Source: Bacteroidota bacterium (GTDB taxonomy: Bacteria; Bacteroidota; Ignavibacteria; Ignavibacteriales; Melioribacteraceae). Taken from it: DNA of 5,824 nucleotides. A program made the translations under genes and the position numbers. This document shows, piece after piece, positions 1 to 5,824 of this stretch. Each line of letters starts with the position of its first letter. The first letter of the stretch is position 1. The notes below the pieces were generated by a model that was not told the DNA's origin, searched no databases, and saw only the letters and a list, made by a program, of their open reading frames with translations. The stretch is from contig JAKAHQ010000130.1 in NCBI GenBank assembly GCA_021814855.1, forward strand, positions 1 to 5,824. Direction: 5' to 3'.

Positions 1-1007
1 ATTTCCAGGTTTTCCGGAACAATTGAGAATGACAAACTTATTTTTTTACCGGCAATAATTTGTTCGGCAAGCAGTCTTATTCGATAAAACAATTCGTTGA
101 CTTTAACCGCTTGAAAGTTCGGTTTCGGTATCTTCGAAATATCACGGAATTTATTTACAAAGCTTGTCAGGCCCTCGCTTCTCCGCTGAATTGTATCCAG
201 CGCTTCTTCCACATCGCCTATAGTTTCGCCGCTTAAAGTTCGTTCCGGAGAATTTTTAATGATGCCGCTTGCTGTTGCGGCTAAAGATGAAATGGGCGCA
301 ATCGAATTCATTATCTCGTGTGTTAAAACGCGGATAAGTTTCTGCCATGCTTCAATTTCTTTTTCTTCCAATTCCGGCTGAATGTTGTAGAGCGAAATCA
401 ATTTCATATTCTGATCTTTCTTCCGGAACTCGGTGCCGTAGATCATCAACTGGATTACCTCGCCGTTATCGAGCAGTTTAAATGTACTGCGCTTGTCCGT
501 CTGAAGCTGAAACAGAAAACTTCCGAAGTCGTTGTAAAATTTATCAAGCAGAAAAATGTTTTTAAGATGTGCAGTTCTCAGAATTTTTTTTGCAGCTTTG
601 TTAAAAAGCTCAACATCTCCTTTTGCATTGAAGGAAATCAATCCTATTCCCACATGCTCGACAACCGTTTGAAGGTATTTTAGACTCTCTTCCCTTTCGA
701 AACGGGCATTTTTAAAATGATTCAAGACATTATTTATTTCGTTAGATAAAGCTGCGAACGACTTTCCCATGTTGTTCAGATTCACGTTCTGGGAAAAGTC
801 GGAATAGTTTATCCCCTGGAGAAATTTTGACAGTTCCACATTTGTCGTATCCAAAAATTTAATAATCATAAAAACCTGGGCTACAACCCCGGAGCACAAA
901 AAAACAGCCAGCGTAACAGCCGAAATAAAACAGAAATATGCTACGAGAAAGATATTTAGCGTAAGAAGAATTGTTCTTACGGCAATTTGTACTCTAAAGT
1001 TTTCCAA
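1..1007 (-). CDS. NtrY-like PAS-containing sensor histidine kinase (C-terminus beyond window)
   Basis: This is the membrane sensor kinase of a two-component system and the expected phosphodonor of the regulator encoded just upstream. 335 codons are visible. Two closely spaced hydrophobic helices (about residues 12-32 and 34-51) form a membrane hairpin with almost no periplasmic loop. A linker follows with NYSDFSQ (68-73), then a PAS-like domain (about 105-210, starting YLQTVVEHVGIGLISFN). The dimerisation/phosphoacceptor helix has the H-box LTHEIMNSIAPISSL with H230, E231, N234 and P238. The ATP-binding domain (N, G1 and G2 boxes) lies off the window, so catalytic competence cannot be judged. 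The start is taken as TTG at 1007: it gives the N-terminus MENFRVQ usual for this family, a GGA lies 7 nt upstream, no in-frame ATG occurs before the membrane segment, and an in-frame stop lies at 1053-1055. Only one base separates it from the regulator's stop, suggesting translational coupling. Family assignment is firm; the signal is unknown. Confidence 0.93.
   Translation of the reverse strand, partial: MENFRVQIAVRTILLTLNIFLVAYFCFISAVTLAVFLCSGVVAQVFMIIKFLDTTNVELSKFLQGINYSDFSQNVNLNNMGKSFAALSNEINNVLNHFKNARFEREESLKYLQTVVEHVGIGLISFNAKGDVELFNKAAKKILRTAHLKNIFLLDKFYNDFGSFLFQLQTDKRSTFKLLDNGEVIQLMIYGTEFRKKDQNMKLISLYNIQPELEEKEIEAWQKLIRVLTHEIMNSIAPISSLAATASGIIKNSPERTLSGETIGDVEEALDTIQRRSEGLTSFVNKFRDISKIPKPNFQAVKVNELFYRIRLLAEQIIAGKKISLSFSIVPENLE
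960..981 (-). repeat. Perfect inverted repeat (8-bp arms, 6-nt loop) inside the kinase 5' coding region
   Basis: The arms are CGTAAGAA (960-967) and TTCTTACG (974-981), separated by six bases. In the mRNA this would form a stem-loop beginning about 27 nt after the kinase TTG start, over codons 9-16. No U-tract follows, so it is not an intrinsic terminator. It could be chance within the coding sequence, or it could modulate ribosome entry or mRNA processing between the regulator and kinase cistrons. The repeat is seen directly; a role is speculative. Confidence 0.55.
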
Positions 1008-1008
1008 T

Positions 1009-2385
1009 TTACAATCCGTGTTTTTCCATTCTTCGGTAAAGAGAAGTGCGCGTTAAGCCTAGTTCCTTAGCCGCTTGGGAAATGTTGCCTTCGTATTTCA
1101 GCAGAGCTTTCTGAATAAATCTTCTTTCAAGTTCGTCTAGATTGTAAGAATCCGCGGCTTCTTCCTTCGAATTTATTCCGGAAGTATTAAAATAAATGTC
1201 GCCCGGCTCAATCGAATTCGATTCACAAAGTATAACGCTTCTTTCAATCACATGCTGCAGCTCTCTAATATTGCCCGGCCATGAATAGTTGGCGAATATC
1301 TGCATAGTTCTGCCGGCAATCTGCACACCGGGTTTGTTGTACTTCTTTTTATATAAGGAAAGAAAATGTTCCGCAAGCAAGTGTAAATCTCCCTCGCGCT
1401 CTCGAAGCGGCGGCAGATGAACTTCGACAGTGTTGATGCGGTAAAGAAGATCCTGCCGGAATTTATTTGCAGCGACATGTTCATAAATAGGAACGTTTGT
1501 AGCGCAGATCAGCCGCGAATCAATTTTAACCGCCTTGCTTGACCCGACTCGGAATACTTCTTTATTCTGAATTACGGTCAGCAATTTCGATTGAAGCTCA
1601 GGCGGCAAATTTCCGATCTCATCCAGAAACAAAGTGCCGCCGGAAGCAATTTCGAACCGGCCGGCCCTATCTTCCTTTGCGTCTGTGAAAGCACCTTTAA
1701 CGTAACCGAACAACTCGCTTTCAAAAAGCGTTTGGGTGAGCGAACCCATATCAACGCTTACAAAAACTTCGCTCGACCTTTTCGAGCTTTTATGAAGCGC
1801 GCGCGCTACCAATTCCTTCCCGGTTCCGTTCTCGCCTAAAATTAAAACGTTCGCATCCGTATCCGCGACTTTAGAGATTGTTTTAAAAACTTTTTGCATC
1901 GATTCCGAAACGCCGATGATTTCAGAAATTCCAATCTCCGAAATCTTGTTGAAATACTGCTGCTTCGATTTTATTCTTTCCAGTTCGATGCGCGATTCTC
2001 TAAGTTTGCACGCCGAAGAAAATGTTGCAAGCAATTTTTCATTTTGCCAGGGCTTCAAAACAAAATCCGTGGCTCCTTCTTTAATGGCACGCACCGCTGT
2101 ATCAACATCGCCGAAGGCCGTAATAAGAATTACCACGGCTCTCGGATCGGCTTTTAAAATTTCTTTAAGCCAATAAAACCCTTCCTGCCCGCTCGAAGTA
2201 TCCCTCGAAAAATTCATGTCGAGAAAAATCACATCGATCGGATTTTCTTCCAGGATGGAGGAAATATTATTTGGATCTTTTTCCGTGATTATTACGGAGG
2301 CATGCGGTTTCAAAAGCAGCTTAACGGCAATAAGAATATCTTCATTATCATCAACAACCAAAACTGCGGGCATGTAACCACTCAT
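1009..2385 (-). CDS. NtrC-family sigma-54-dependent response regulator (REC-AAA+-Fis HTH)
   Basis: This cytoplasmic transcription activator remodels sigma-54 RNA polymerase when phosphorylated. At 458 aa it is full length for the family. The receiver domain (about 7-125) has acidic residues D12 and D13, phosphoacceptor D56 (FLDMNF), T89 and K111 (VLKPW). The AAA+ domain (about 155-390) has Walker A GENGTGKE (184-191), the sigma-54 contact loop GAFTDA (231-236, where the classic form is GAFTGA), Walker B LFLDEIG (D255, E256), putative arginine fingers R310 and R316, and sensor II PGNIREL (370-376). A Fis-type helix-turn-helix ends the protein (about 433-456, NISQAAKELGLTRTSLYRRM). The start at 2385 has GGTGA 7 nt upstream; a second ATG at 2373 (MPAVLVVDD) is a possible alternative. 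It is the first gene of the leftward operon, one base ahead of the kinase, and diverges from the export operon, which is its most probable target (inference). Confidence 0.96.
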   Translation of the reverse strand: MSGYMPAVLVVDDNEDILIAVKLLLKPHASVIITEKDPNNISSILEENPIDVIFLDMNFSRDTSSGQEGFYWLKEILKADPRAVVILITAFGDVDTAVRAIKEGATDFVLKPWQNEKLLATFSSACKLRESRIELERIKSKQQYFNKISEIGISEIIGVSESMQKVFKTISKVADTDANVLILGENGTGKELVARALHKSSKRSSEVFVSVDMGSLTQTLFESELFGYVKGAFTDAKEDRAGRFEIASGGTLFLDEIGNLPPELQSKLLTVIQNKEVFRVGSSKAVKIDSRLICATNVPIYEHVAANKFRQDLLYRINTVEVHLPPLREREGDLHLLAEHFLSLYKKKYNKPGVQIAGRTMQIFANYSWPGNIRELQHVIERSVILCESNSIEPGDIYFNTSGINSKEEAADSYNLDELERRFIQKALLKYEGNISQAAKELGLTRTSLYRRMEKHGL

Positions 2386-2416
2386 ATTGTTATCACCGAA
2401 AAGCTCAAAAATTGTT

Positions 2417-2498
2417 CCGTGTAAATACCGTTACAAAATAAAAAATAAAGATGAATATTGTTCGCTACCGTACACCGGTGAACGCTCGCGGACGGTAT
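2417..2498. repeat. Cluster of CCGT-containing repeats, candidate regulator-binding sites
   Basis: Related short elements recur here: TTCCGTGTAA (from 2415), ATACCGTTAC (from 2425) and CTACCGTACA (from 2465) on the plus strand, and ATACCGTCCG read on the minus strand (2498-2489). The first two are 11 bp apart (about one helical turn), and the second and third TACCGT are 40 bp apart. The third and fourth make the inverted pair TACCGT (2466-2471) and ACGGTA (2492-2497) with a 20-bp spacer. The cluster lies about 80-165 bp upstream of the candidate -24 element, a typical distance for enhancer sites of NtrC-type activators. The repeats are seen; their use as binding sites is inferred. Confidence 0.4.
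2473..2480. promoter_or_regulatory. CACCGGTG palindrome, possible operator core
   Basis: This is a perfect 8-bp palindrome centred about 103 bp upstream of the candidate -24 box of the export operon, inside the spacer of the TACCGT/ACGGTA inverted pair. Fis-type DNA-binding domains bind as dimers to dyad sites, so it could be the core of an upstream activating sequence. It is short enough to arise by chance, and flanking symmetry is poor. Confidence 0.3.
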
Positions 2499-2577
2499 TG
2501 AAATCGGAGGCATCATGCGGTTTATGTCTCAAGTCGAATTACTGTTCAAAAAACAGAAGTATGCACTCCTTCGATTC

Positions 2578-2592
2578 CGGCACAATACTTGG
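2578..2592 (+). promoter_or_regulatory. Candidate sigma-54 (-24/-12) promoter of the export operon
   Basis: CGGCACAATACTTGG fits the sigma-54 consensus TGGCACG-N4-TTGC with GG at -25/-24, CAC at -23 to -21, correct spacing, and TTG at -15 to -13. It departs at -26 (C for T), at -20 (A for G) and, more seriously, at -12 (G for C). The predicted transcript would begin near A2604 and give a leader of about 18 nt that still contains the purine-rich AGAGATAAGAG before the ATG at 2622. The case is strengthened by its position directly before the adaptor gene and by the divergent sigma-54 activator. The -12 mismatch keeps confidence moderate. Confidence 0.45.
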
Positions 2593-2621
2593 CCTTCAAT
2601 ATTAAAAAAAAGAGATAAGAG

Positions 2622-3872
2622 ATGGATCGCGCTATTGAAAAGAAAACCTGGACAAAGAAACGAATAATTACTTATTCCTCTGCCGCTGTGTTTGTAGTAT
2701 TTGTTCTATTCACTTTCGTTTTTGCGGATAGAAGCAGCAAGCTCAATGTCGAAAAAGATAAAATTACAATCTCGGAAGTAAAGCGAGCTTCTTTTCAAGA
2801 ATATATTCCCGTTACCGGAACTGTCGAACCGGTACAAACATTTTTTCTAGATCTCTCCGACGGCGGTAAGGTATTACAGAAGTTTGTAGAGGAAGGCGCC
2901 TTTGTTAAAGTCGGGGATCCGATAGTTAAACTTGATAATCCGAATTTGTCTCTTCAGGTTATGAATACACAATCAAGTTTTCTTCAGGCGGAAAGTATGT
3001 CTCGCCAGACAAGGTTAACATTTGAACAAAATTTACTTAGCCGGAAAGGTCAACTGCTCGATCTCAATTTAAATCTTCTAATACAGGAAAGGGATTACCG
3101 CAATAACAAGACTCTCTATGATAAAGGAATGATTTCAAAGAACGAATTCGACGCATCAAAAGAGAAATACGAAACAACATTGAAGAGCAAGCAGCTTTTA
3201 ATTGAGGCGTTGAAAAATGATTCGCTTACATTTAAACAACTTGTGCTTCAAAGCGAATCGAGTCTCGACATGTCCAAGAAATATTTATCGGTTGTGGAAA
3301 ACCAGCTTGCAAATTTAACTGTGAGAGCTCCAATTAAGGGACAGTTAACAGCGCTGAAAGCAGAGATCGGGCAATCCGTTGGAGCGGGCTACCGCTTAGG
3401 ACAAATCGACAATATCGATTCATTCAAAGTAAGAACGGAAATTGACGAGCATTATATTTCCCGCGTGCGCGAAGGACAAACCGGTGAATATGAATTCGAC
3501 GGAAAGATTTACACATTGGTTATTAAAACGGTTTACCCGCAAGTAACCAACGGAGTATTTTATGTTGATATGATGTTTGCCGGCTCACAACCCAAGGGAA
3601 TCCGCAGGGGACAAACAGTTCATGTAAAATTGCAACTCGGAGGTTCTGCCGATGCGCTGCTCGTTGAGAACGGCGGGTTCTATTCTACCACCGGCGGCCA
3701 ATGGATCTTTGTGCTTGATAGTTCCGGCGGAGCAGCTGTACGGAGATCTATTAAAATAGGAAGACAAAATCCTCAGTATTTCGAAGTGTTAGACGGATTA
3801 AAGGCCGGAGAAAAAGTAATTACGTCTTCGTACGATAACTATGTTGAAGTTGACAAATTAATCTTGAAATGA
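2622..3872 (+). CDS. HlyD/MacA-like periplasmic adaptor (membrane fusion) protein
   Basis: This 416-aa protein is the adaptor that links an inner-membrane ABC transporter to an outer-membrane channel in a tripartite exporter. Visible in order are a basic N-terminus with an uncleaved membrane anchor (about 14-35), the first half of a lipoyl-like domain (about 60-107, including GGKVLQKFVEEGAFVKVGDP), a long coiled-coil hairpin (about 108-230), the second lipoyl half (LTVRAPIKGQLTAL, then GQSVGAGYRLGQID, 232-263), a beta-barrel domain (about 266-340) and a membrane-proximal domain (about 341-414, ending LKAGEKVITSSYDNY). The length is normal for the family. The ATG at 2622 is preceded by a purine-rich AGAGATAAGAG rather than a strong Shine-Dalgarno. 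It is the first gene of the rightward operon; the permease downstream makes an ABC (MacAB-type) exporter more likely than an RND pump. The substrate is unknown. Confidence 0.94.
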   Translation: MDRAIEKKTWTKKRIITYSSAAVFVVFVLFTFVFADRSSKLNVEKDKITISEVKRASFQEYIPVTGTVEPVQTFFLDLSDGGKVLQKFVEEGAFVKVGDPIVKLDNPNLSLQVMNTQSSFLQAESMSRQTRLTFEQNLLSRKGQLLDLNLNLLIQERDYRNNKTLYDKGMISKNEFDASKEKYETTLKSKQLLIEALKNDSLTFKQLVLQSESSLDMSKKYLSVVENQLANLTVRAPIKGQLTALKAEIGQSVGAGYRLGQIDNIDSFKVRTEIDEHYISRVREGQTGEYEFDGKIYTLVIKTVYPQVTNGVFYVDMMFAGSQPKGIRRGQTVHVKLQLGGSADALLVENGGFYSTTGGQWIFVLDSSGGAAVRRSIKIGRQNPQYFEVLDGLKAGEKVITSSYDNYVEVDKLILK

Positions 3873-3930
3873 GCAAACAATGCTAAAGTGCAATCTTAGA
3901 ACGGTTAATATTAAAGGTGAAGCAAAGAAA

Positions 3931-4110
3931 ATGAAATTGAATTCATTTGCAGTCTTTAGTTTAGCCGCAAGTTACTGGCCCGGGAATTATTTCAACTGCA
4001 TAGATTCAGTTTCTATTTGCATAATTGCACTTGCTTTAATAATTATATCCGCAACGGTATTGATACTAAAACGAAGTAATCTTAACGATTTGAAAAACCG
4101 GGTAAGGTAA
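3931..4110 (+). CDS. Small single-span membrane protein, function unknown
   Basis: This 59-codon frame lies between the adaptor and the permease on the same strand. I do not recognise the family. Residues 27-46 (VSICIIALALIIISATVLIL) form one clear transmembrane helix, followed by a short basic tail (K47, R48, K55, R57, R59), which predicts an outside N-terminus and a cytoplasmic C-terminus. Cysteines lie at 23 and 30. The ATG at 3931 is preferred because AAAGGTGA (3913-3920) precedes it; the same frame extends to an ATG at 3880 (76 aa), but that lacks a ribosome-binding site and adds a polar stretch. It could be a small accessory subunit of the exporter, a spurious frame, or the remnant of a lost gene. 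It shows no Walker or ABC-signature motif, so it is not a piece of the missing ATPase. Confidence 0.5.
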   Translation: MKLNSFAVFSLAASYWPGNYFNCIDSVSICIIALALIIISATVLILKRSNLNDLKNRVR

Positions 4111-4150
4111 CCAACCACATGTTAAGAATAGATTGTAAAATAAATTTTCC

Positions 4151-4154
4151 GGAG
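4151..4154 (+). promoter_or_regulatory. Ribosome-binding site of the permease
   Basis: GGAG lies 5 nt before the ATG at 4160. It is the clearest Shine-Dalgarno in the window and fixes the permease start, which also gives the family's usual N-terminus (MFRNYVKMFLRNFWKH). Confidence 0.7.
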
Positions 4155-4159
4155 TTGAT

Positions 4160-5824
4160 ATGTTTAGAAATTATGTAAAAATGTTTTTACGAAATTTTTG
4201 GAAACACCTGGGCTATTCAATCAGCAATATTTCCAGCCTCGCGGTCGGAATGACCTCATGCTTTTTAATTTTTCTCTTTGTGCGTTATGAAACAAATTGG
4301 AATCAGTACAACACAAATTACCAGAAAACTTACCGTGTTCAACAAAAGGTTTTGTTTAAGAACAATGTTGAAATAGACGGACAAACCGGCTACCGTTTAG
4401 CATCGGAATTGAAAAACCAAATACCGGAAATTGAGAATGCATGCACAATAGGTTTTACATGGAGCGAATATCTTTCAACTTCGGACAAACTTACATTCAG
4501 CGAAAAGCAAGGATGTTACGCCGACAGCAATCTCTTCAAAGTACTTACATTCGAATTTGTCCGGGGAAATCCTCAAACAGCTTTATCGGAACCATTCTCG
4601 GTTGTTCTGACTGAGGAAATGGCAAACAAATATTTTCCCGGAGAAAATGCTTTTGGAAAGATTATAAAATCCTCAAAGAACAAATCGCTTAAAGTAACCG
4701 GAATAATCAAAAATTTGCCTTACGATCTCGACTTTCGTCCTTCATATATTGTTTCACTTTCAACCTACAAAGAGACCACTGGGTGGAAAGATTATGATAA
4801 ACTGGAAAATATAGGTTCAAGTATTTTTTTCACAATAGTTACGCTCAAACCTAATGTATCGCTAAAATCTGTCAACGATAAGATTTATAATTTCACGGAT
4901 AAATACGTACCCAATAACATCAAGAAGATTTACCTTAAGCCGCTTTCCGAATTACATCTTACTGCCGACGAAAGGAATGATATCGAAATTGCACTCTATT
5001 ATATAAGCGGTTTTGCCGTTTTTGTTTTGATTCTTGCTTGCATCAATTCCATAAATCTCTCAACCGCTAATTCATTTTTAAGAAAAAAAGAAATCGGAAT
5101 TCGTAAAGTAATCGGTGCATCAAGGGCTGTTCTTTTTACACAATTTATAGGCGAATCATTATTGTTTGCTTTTCTTGCAACATTAATTGCCGCTGTTTTG
5201 GTGATAGCGCTTCTCCCCGCTTTTAATACAGTTGTACAGAGACATATGCAAATTGAATTGGCGAAGGATTATAAATTCATTCTTTATATGCTTTCGGCAT
5301 TTCTTGTTACCGGCTTTCTTTCCGGGGTTTATCCGGCAATTTATCTTTCGGGATTTCAGCCCGTTCACGTAATTAAAGGCAATCTTTCTCTCTCGAAGAA
5401 AACAAAAACCGGGAGCTCGAAAGGATTTTTAAGAAAAACTCTTGTTACCGTTCAATTCTGTATTTCAATTTCTCTGCTTGTTGGAACAACGTACGTTATT
5501 AATCAAGTGCATTACATGAAGAATAAGGATCTCGGCTTCGCTAAAAAAGATTTAATGATTGCACGGGTATTTGGCAATCTAAACGATGGAAAATTTGAAT
5601 CGCTTAGAAACGAGTTGATGCAAAATCCCAACATTGAGGATGCAGCTTTTTCGAATAACGCTCCTTTTCACGGCAACTGGGAAAAAGAAATCAATTGGGA
5701 AGGTGCTACAACTTTGGATAAAATAGGCATTAATTATAACCTGATAGATTATAATTTCATCAACACATACAAAATGAAAATGGAGCTTGGAAGAAATTTT
5801 TCAAGACAATTTTCAACCGACACT
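4160..5824 (+). CDS. MacB/FtsX-like ABC transporter permease (3' end beyond window)
   Basis: This is the inner-membrane permease of an ABC exporter, likely the partner of the upstream adaptor. The frame is open for 555 codons to the window end. A short amphipathic N-terminus leads into TM1 (about 20-42, containing ISNISSLAVGMTSC). The first MacB-type periplasmic core domain follows (about 43-277, with YRVQQK near its start and EMANKYFPGENAFGKII inside), then TM2 (about 280-302), the cytoplasmic coupling segment RKKEIGIRKVIGAS (308-321), TM3 (about 333-355) and TM4 (about 373-397). After a linker comes TM5 (about 428-450), which opens a second core domain, truncated at residue 555. This doubled layout matches the long permeases (about 800 aa) common in Bacteroidota, so about a third is missing, including the second FtsX-type membrane block. 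It contains no nucleotide-binding domain, so an ATPase must be encoded elsewhere. The substrate is unknown. Confidence 0.93.
   Translation, partial: MFRNYVKMFLRNFWKHLGYSISNISSLAVGMTSCFLIFLFVRYETNWNQYNTNYQKTYRVQQKVLFKNNVEIDGQTGYRLASELKNQIPEIENACTIGFTWSEYLSTSDKLTFSEKQGCYADSNLFKVLTFEFVRGNPQTALSEPFSVVLTEEMANKYFPGENAFGKIIKSSKNKSLKVTGIIKNLPYDLDFRPSYIVSLSTYKETTGWKDYDKLENIGSSIFFTIVTLKPNVSLKSVNDKIYNFTDKYVPNNIKKIYLKPLSELHLTADERNDIEIALYYISGFAVFVLILACINSINLSTANSFLRKKEIGIRKVIGASRAVLFTQFIGESLLFAFLATLIAAVLVIALLPAFNTVVQRHMQIELAKDYKFILYMLSAFLVTGFLSGVYPAIYLSGFQPVHVIKGNLSLSKKTKTGSSKGFLRKTLVTVQFCISISLLVGTTYVINQVHYMKNKDLGFAKKDLMIARVFGNLNDGKFESLRNELMQNPNIEDAAFSNNAPFHGNWEKEINWEGATTLDKIGINYNLIDYNFINTYKMKMELGRNFSRQFSTDT

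Larger units (their letters stand above)
2386..2621. promoter_or_regulatory. Divergent intergenic regulatory region
   Basis: This 236-bp gap separates the starts of the regulator (leftward) and the adaptor (rightward), so it should hold both promoters. The right end contains a sigma-54-like -24/-12 element, and the left half has a cluster of CCGT-containing repeats and a palindrome. A short inverted repeat CTGTT/AACAG (2542-2546 and 2552-2556) and the odd palindrome GCATCATGC (2510-2518) also lie here, with no assigned role. No convincing sigma-70-type promoter was found on either strand. An open frame crosses the region on the plus strand, but it has only a TTG start and no recognisable product, so it is not called as a gene. 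Confidence 0.75.

Noticed and set aside
1248..2176. Short open frames on both strands inside the regulator gene
   Set aside because: They overlap a full-length NtrC-family gene with intact motifs, and their translations show no domain features.
2404..2419. Minus-strand GG-N10-GA (CGGAACAATTTTTGA) as a second sigma-54 promoter for the regulator gene
   Set aside because: It lacks C at -23 and -12, and would leave only an 8-nt leader before the ATG at 2385, so the match is too poor to call.
2542..2556. CTGTT/AACAG inverted repeat as a terminator or operator
   Set aside because: The 5-bp stem with an A-rich loop and no T-tract is too weak for a terminator and is not repeated elsewhere in the window.
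2387..2605. Plus-strand open frame of 72 codons with several cysteines in the divergent intergenic region
   Set aside because: It has only a TTG start with no ribosome-binding site, resembles no known family, and overlaps the region that must hold both divergent promoters.
3585..3767. Minus-strand 60-codon frame within the adaptor gene
   Set aside because: It is antisense to the well-supported beta-barrel and membrane-proximal region of the adaptor and has no recognisable product.
3873..3930. Possible terminator or internal promoter after the adaptor gene
   Set aside because: No stem-loop with a T-run and no recognisable promoter were seen; the genes appear to continue as one operon.
5183..5368. 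Minus-strand 61-codon frame within the permease gene
   Set aside because: It is antisense to permease membrane segments; its lysine- and asparagine-rich translation is what antisense AT-rich coding sequence gives.

Overview
The window is an AT-rich stretch of bacterial chromosome (roughly 40% G+C by eye). Its protein sequences look most like Bacteroidota or the neighbouring Ignavibacteriota/Chlorobiota: an NtrY-type histidine kinase with a short membrane hairpin, an NtrC-type activator with a GAFTDA loop, a HlyD/MacA-like adaptor, and a long FtsX/MacB-like permease of the kind these phyla carry in many copies. The phylum is inferred from family resemblance, with no marker gene to confirm it.

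The layout is two divergent transcription units around a 236-bp regulatory region. Leftward (minus strand) runs a two-component system. The sigma-54-dependent response regulator (1009-2385) comes first. The sensor histidine kinase follows after a single base (TTG start at 1007) and leaves the window at its left end, before its ATP-binding domain. Rightward (plus strand) runs an export module: a membrane-fusion/adaptor protein (2622-3872), a small single-span membrane protein (3931-4110), and an ABC-transporter permease (from 4160) that is cut by the right end after 555 codons.

The likely logic is that the kinase phosphorylates the regulator, which then activates a sigma-54 promoter for the divergent export operon. 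The sequence gives partial support. A near-consensus -24/-12 element (CGGCACAATACTTGG, 2578-2592) lies 29 bp before the adaptor start, and a cluster of CCGT-containing repeats and a CACCGGTG palindrome lie about 80-165 bp further upstream, where enhancer-binding regulators usually bind. The inducing signal and the exported substrate cannot be read from the sequence.

Points worth attention are the possible sigma-54 promoter and its repeat cluster, the missing ABC ATPase gene between adaptor and permease (its place is taken by a small membrane ORF), the TTG-started kinase with a perfect 8-bp-arm hairpin just inside its reading frame, and the GAFTDA variant of the sigma-54 contact loop. No mobile element, RNA gene, CRISPR array or terminator was seen.
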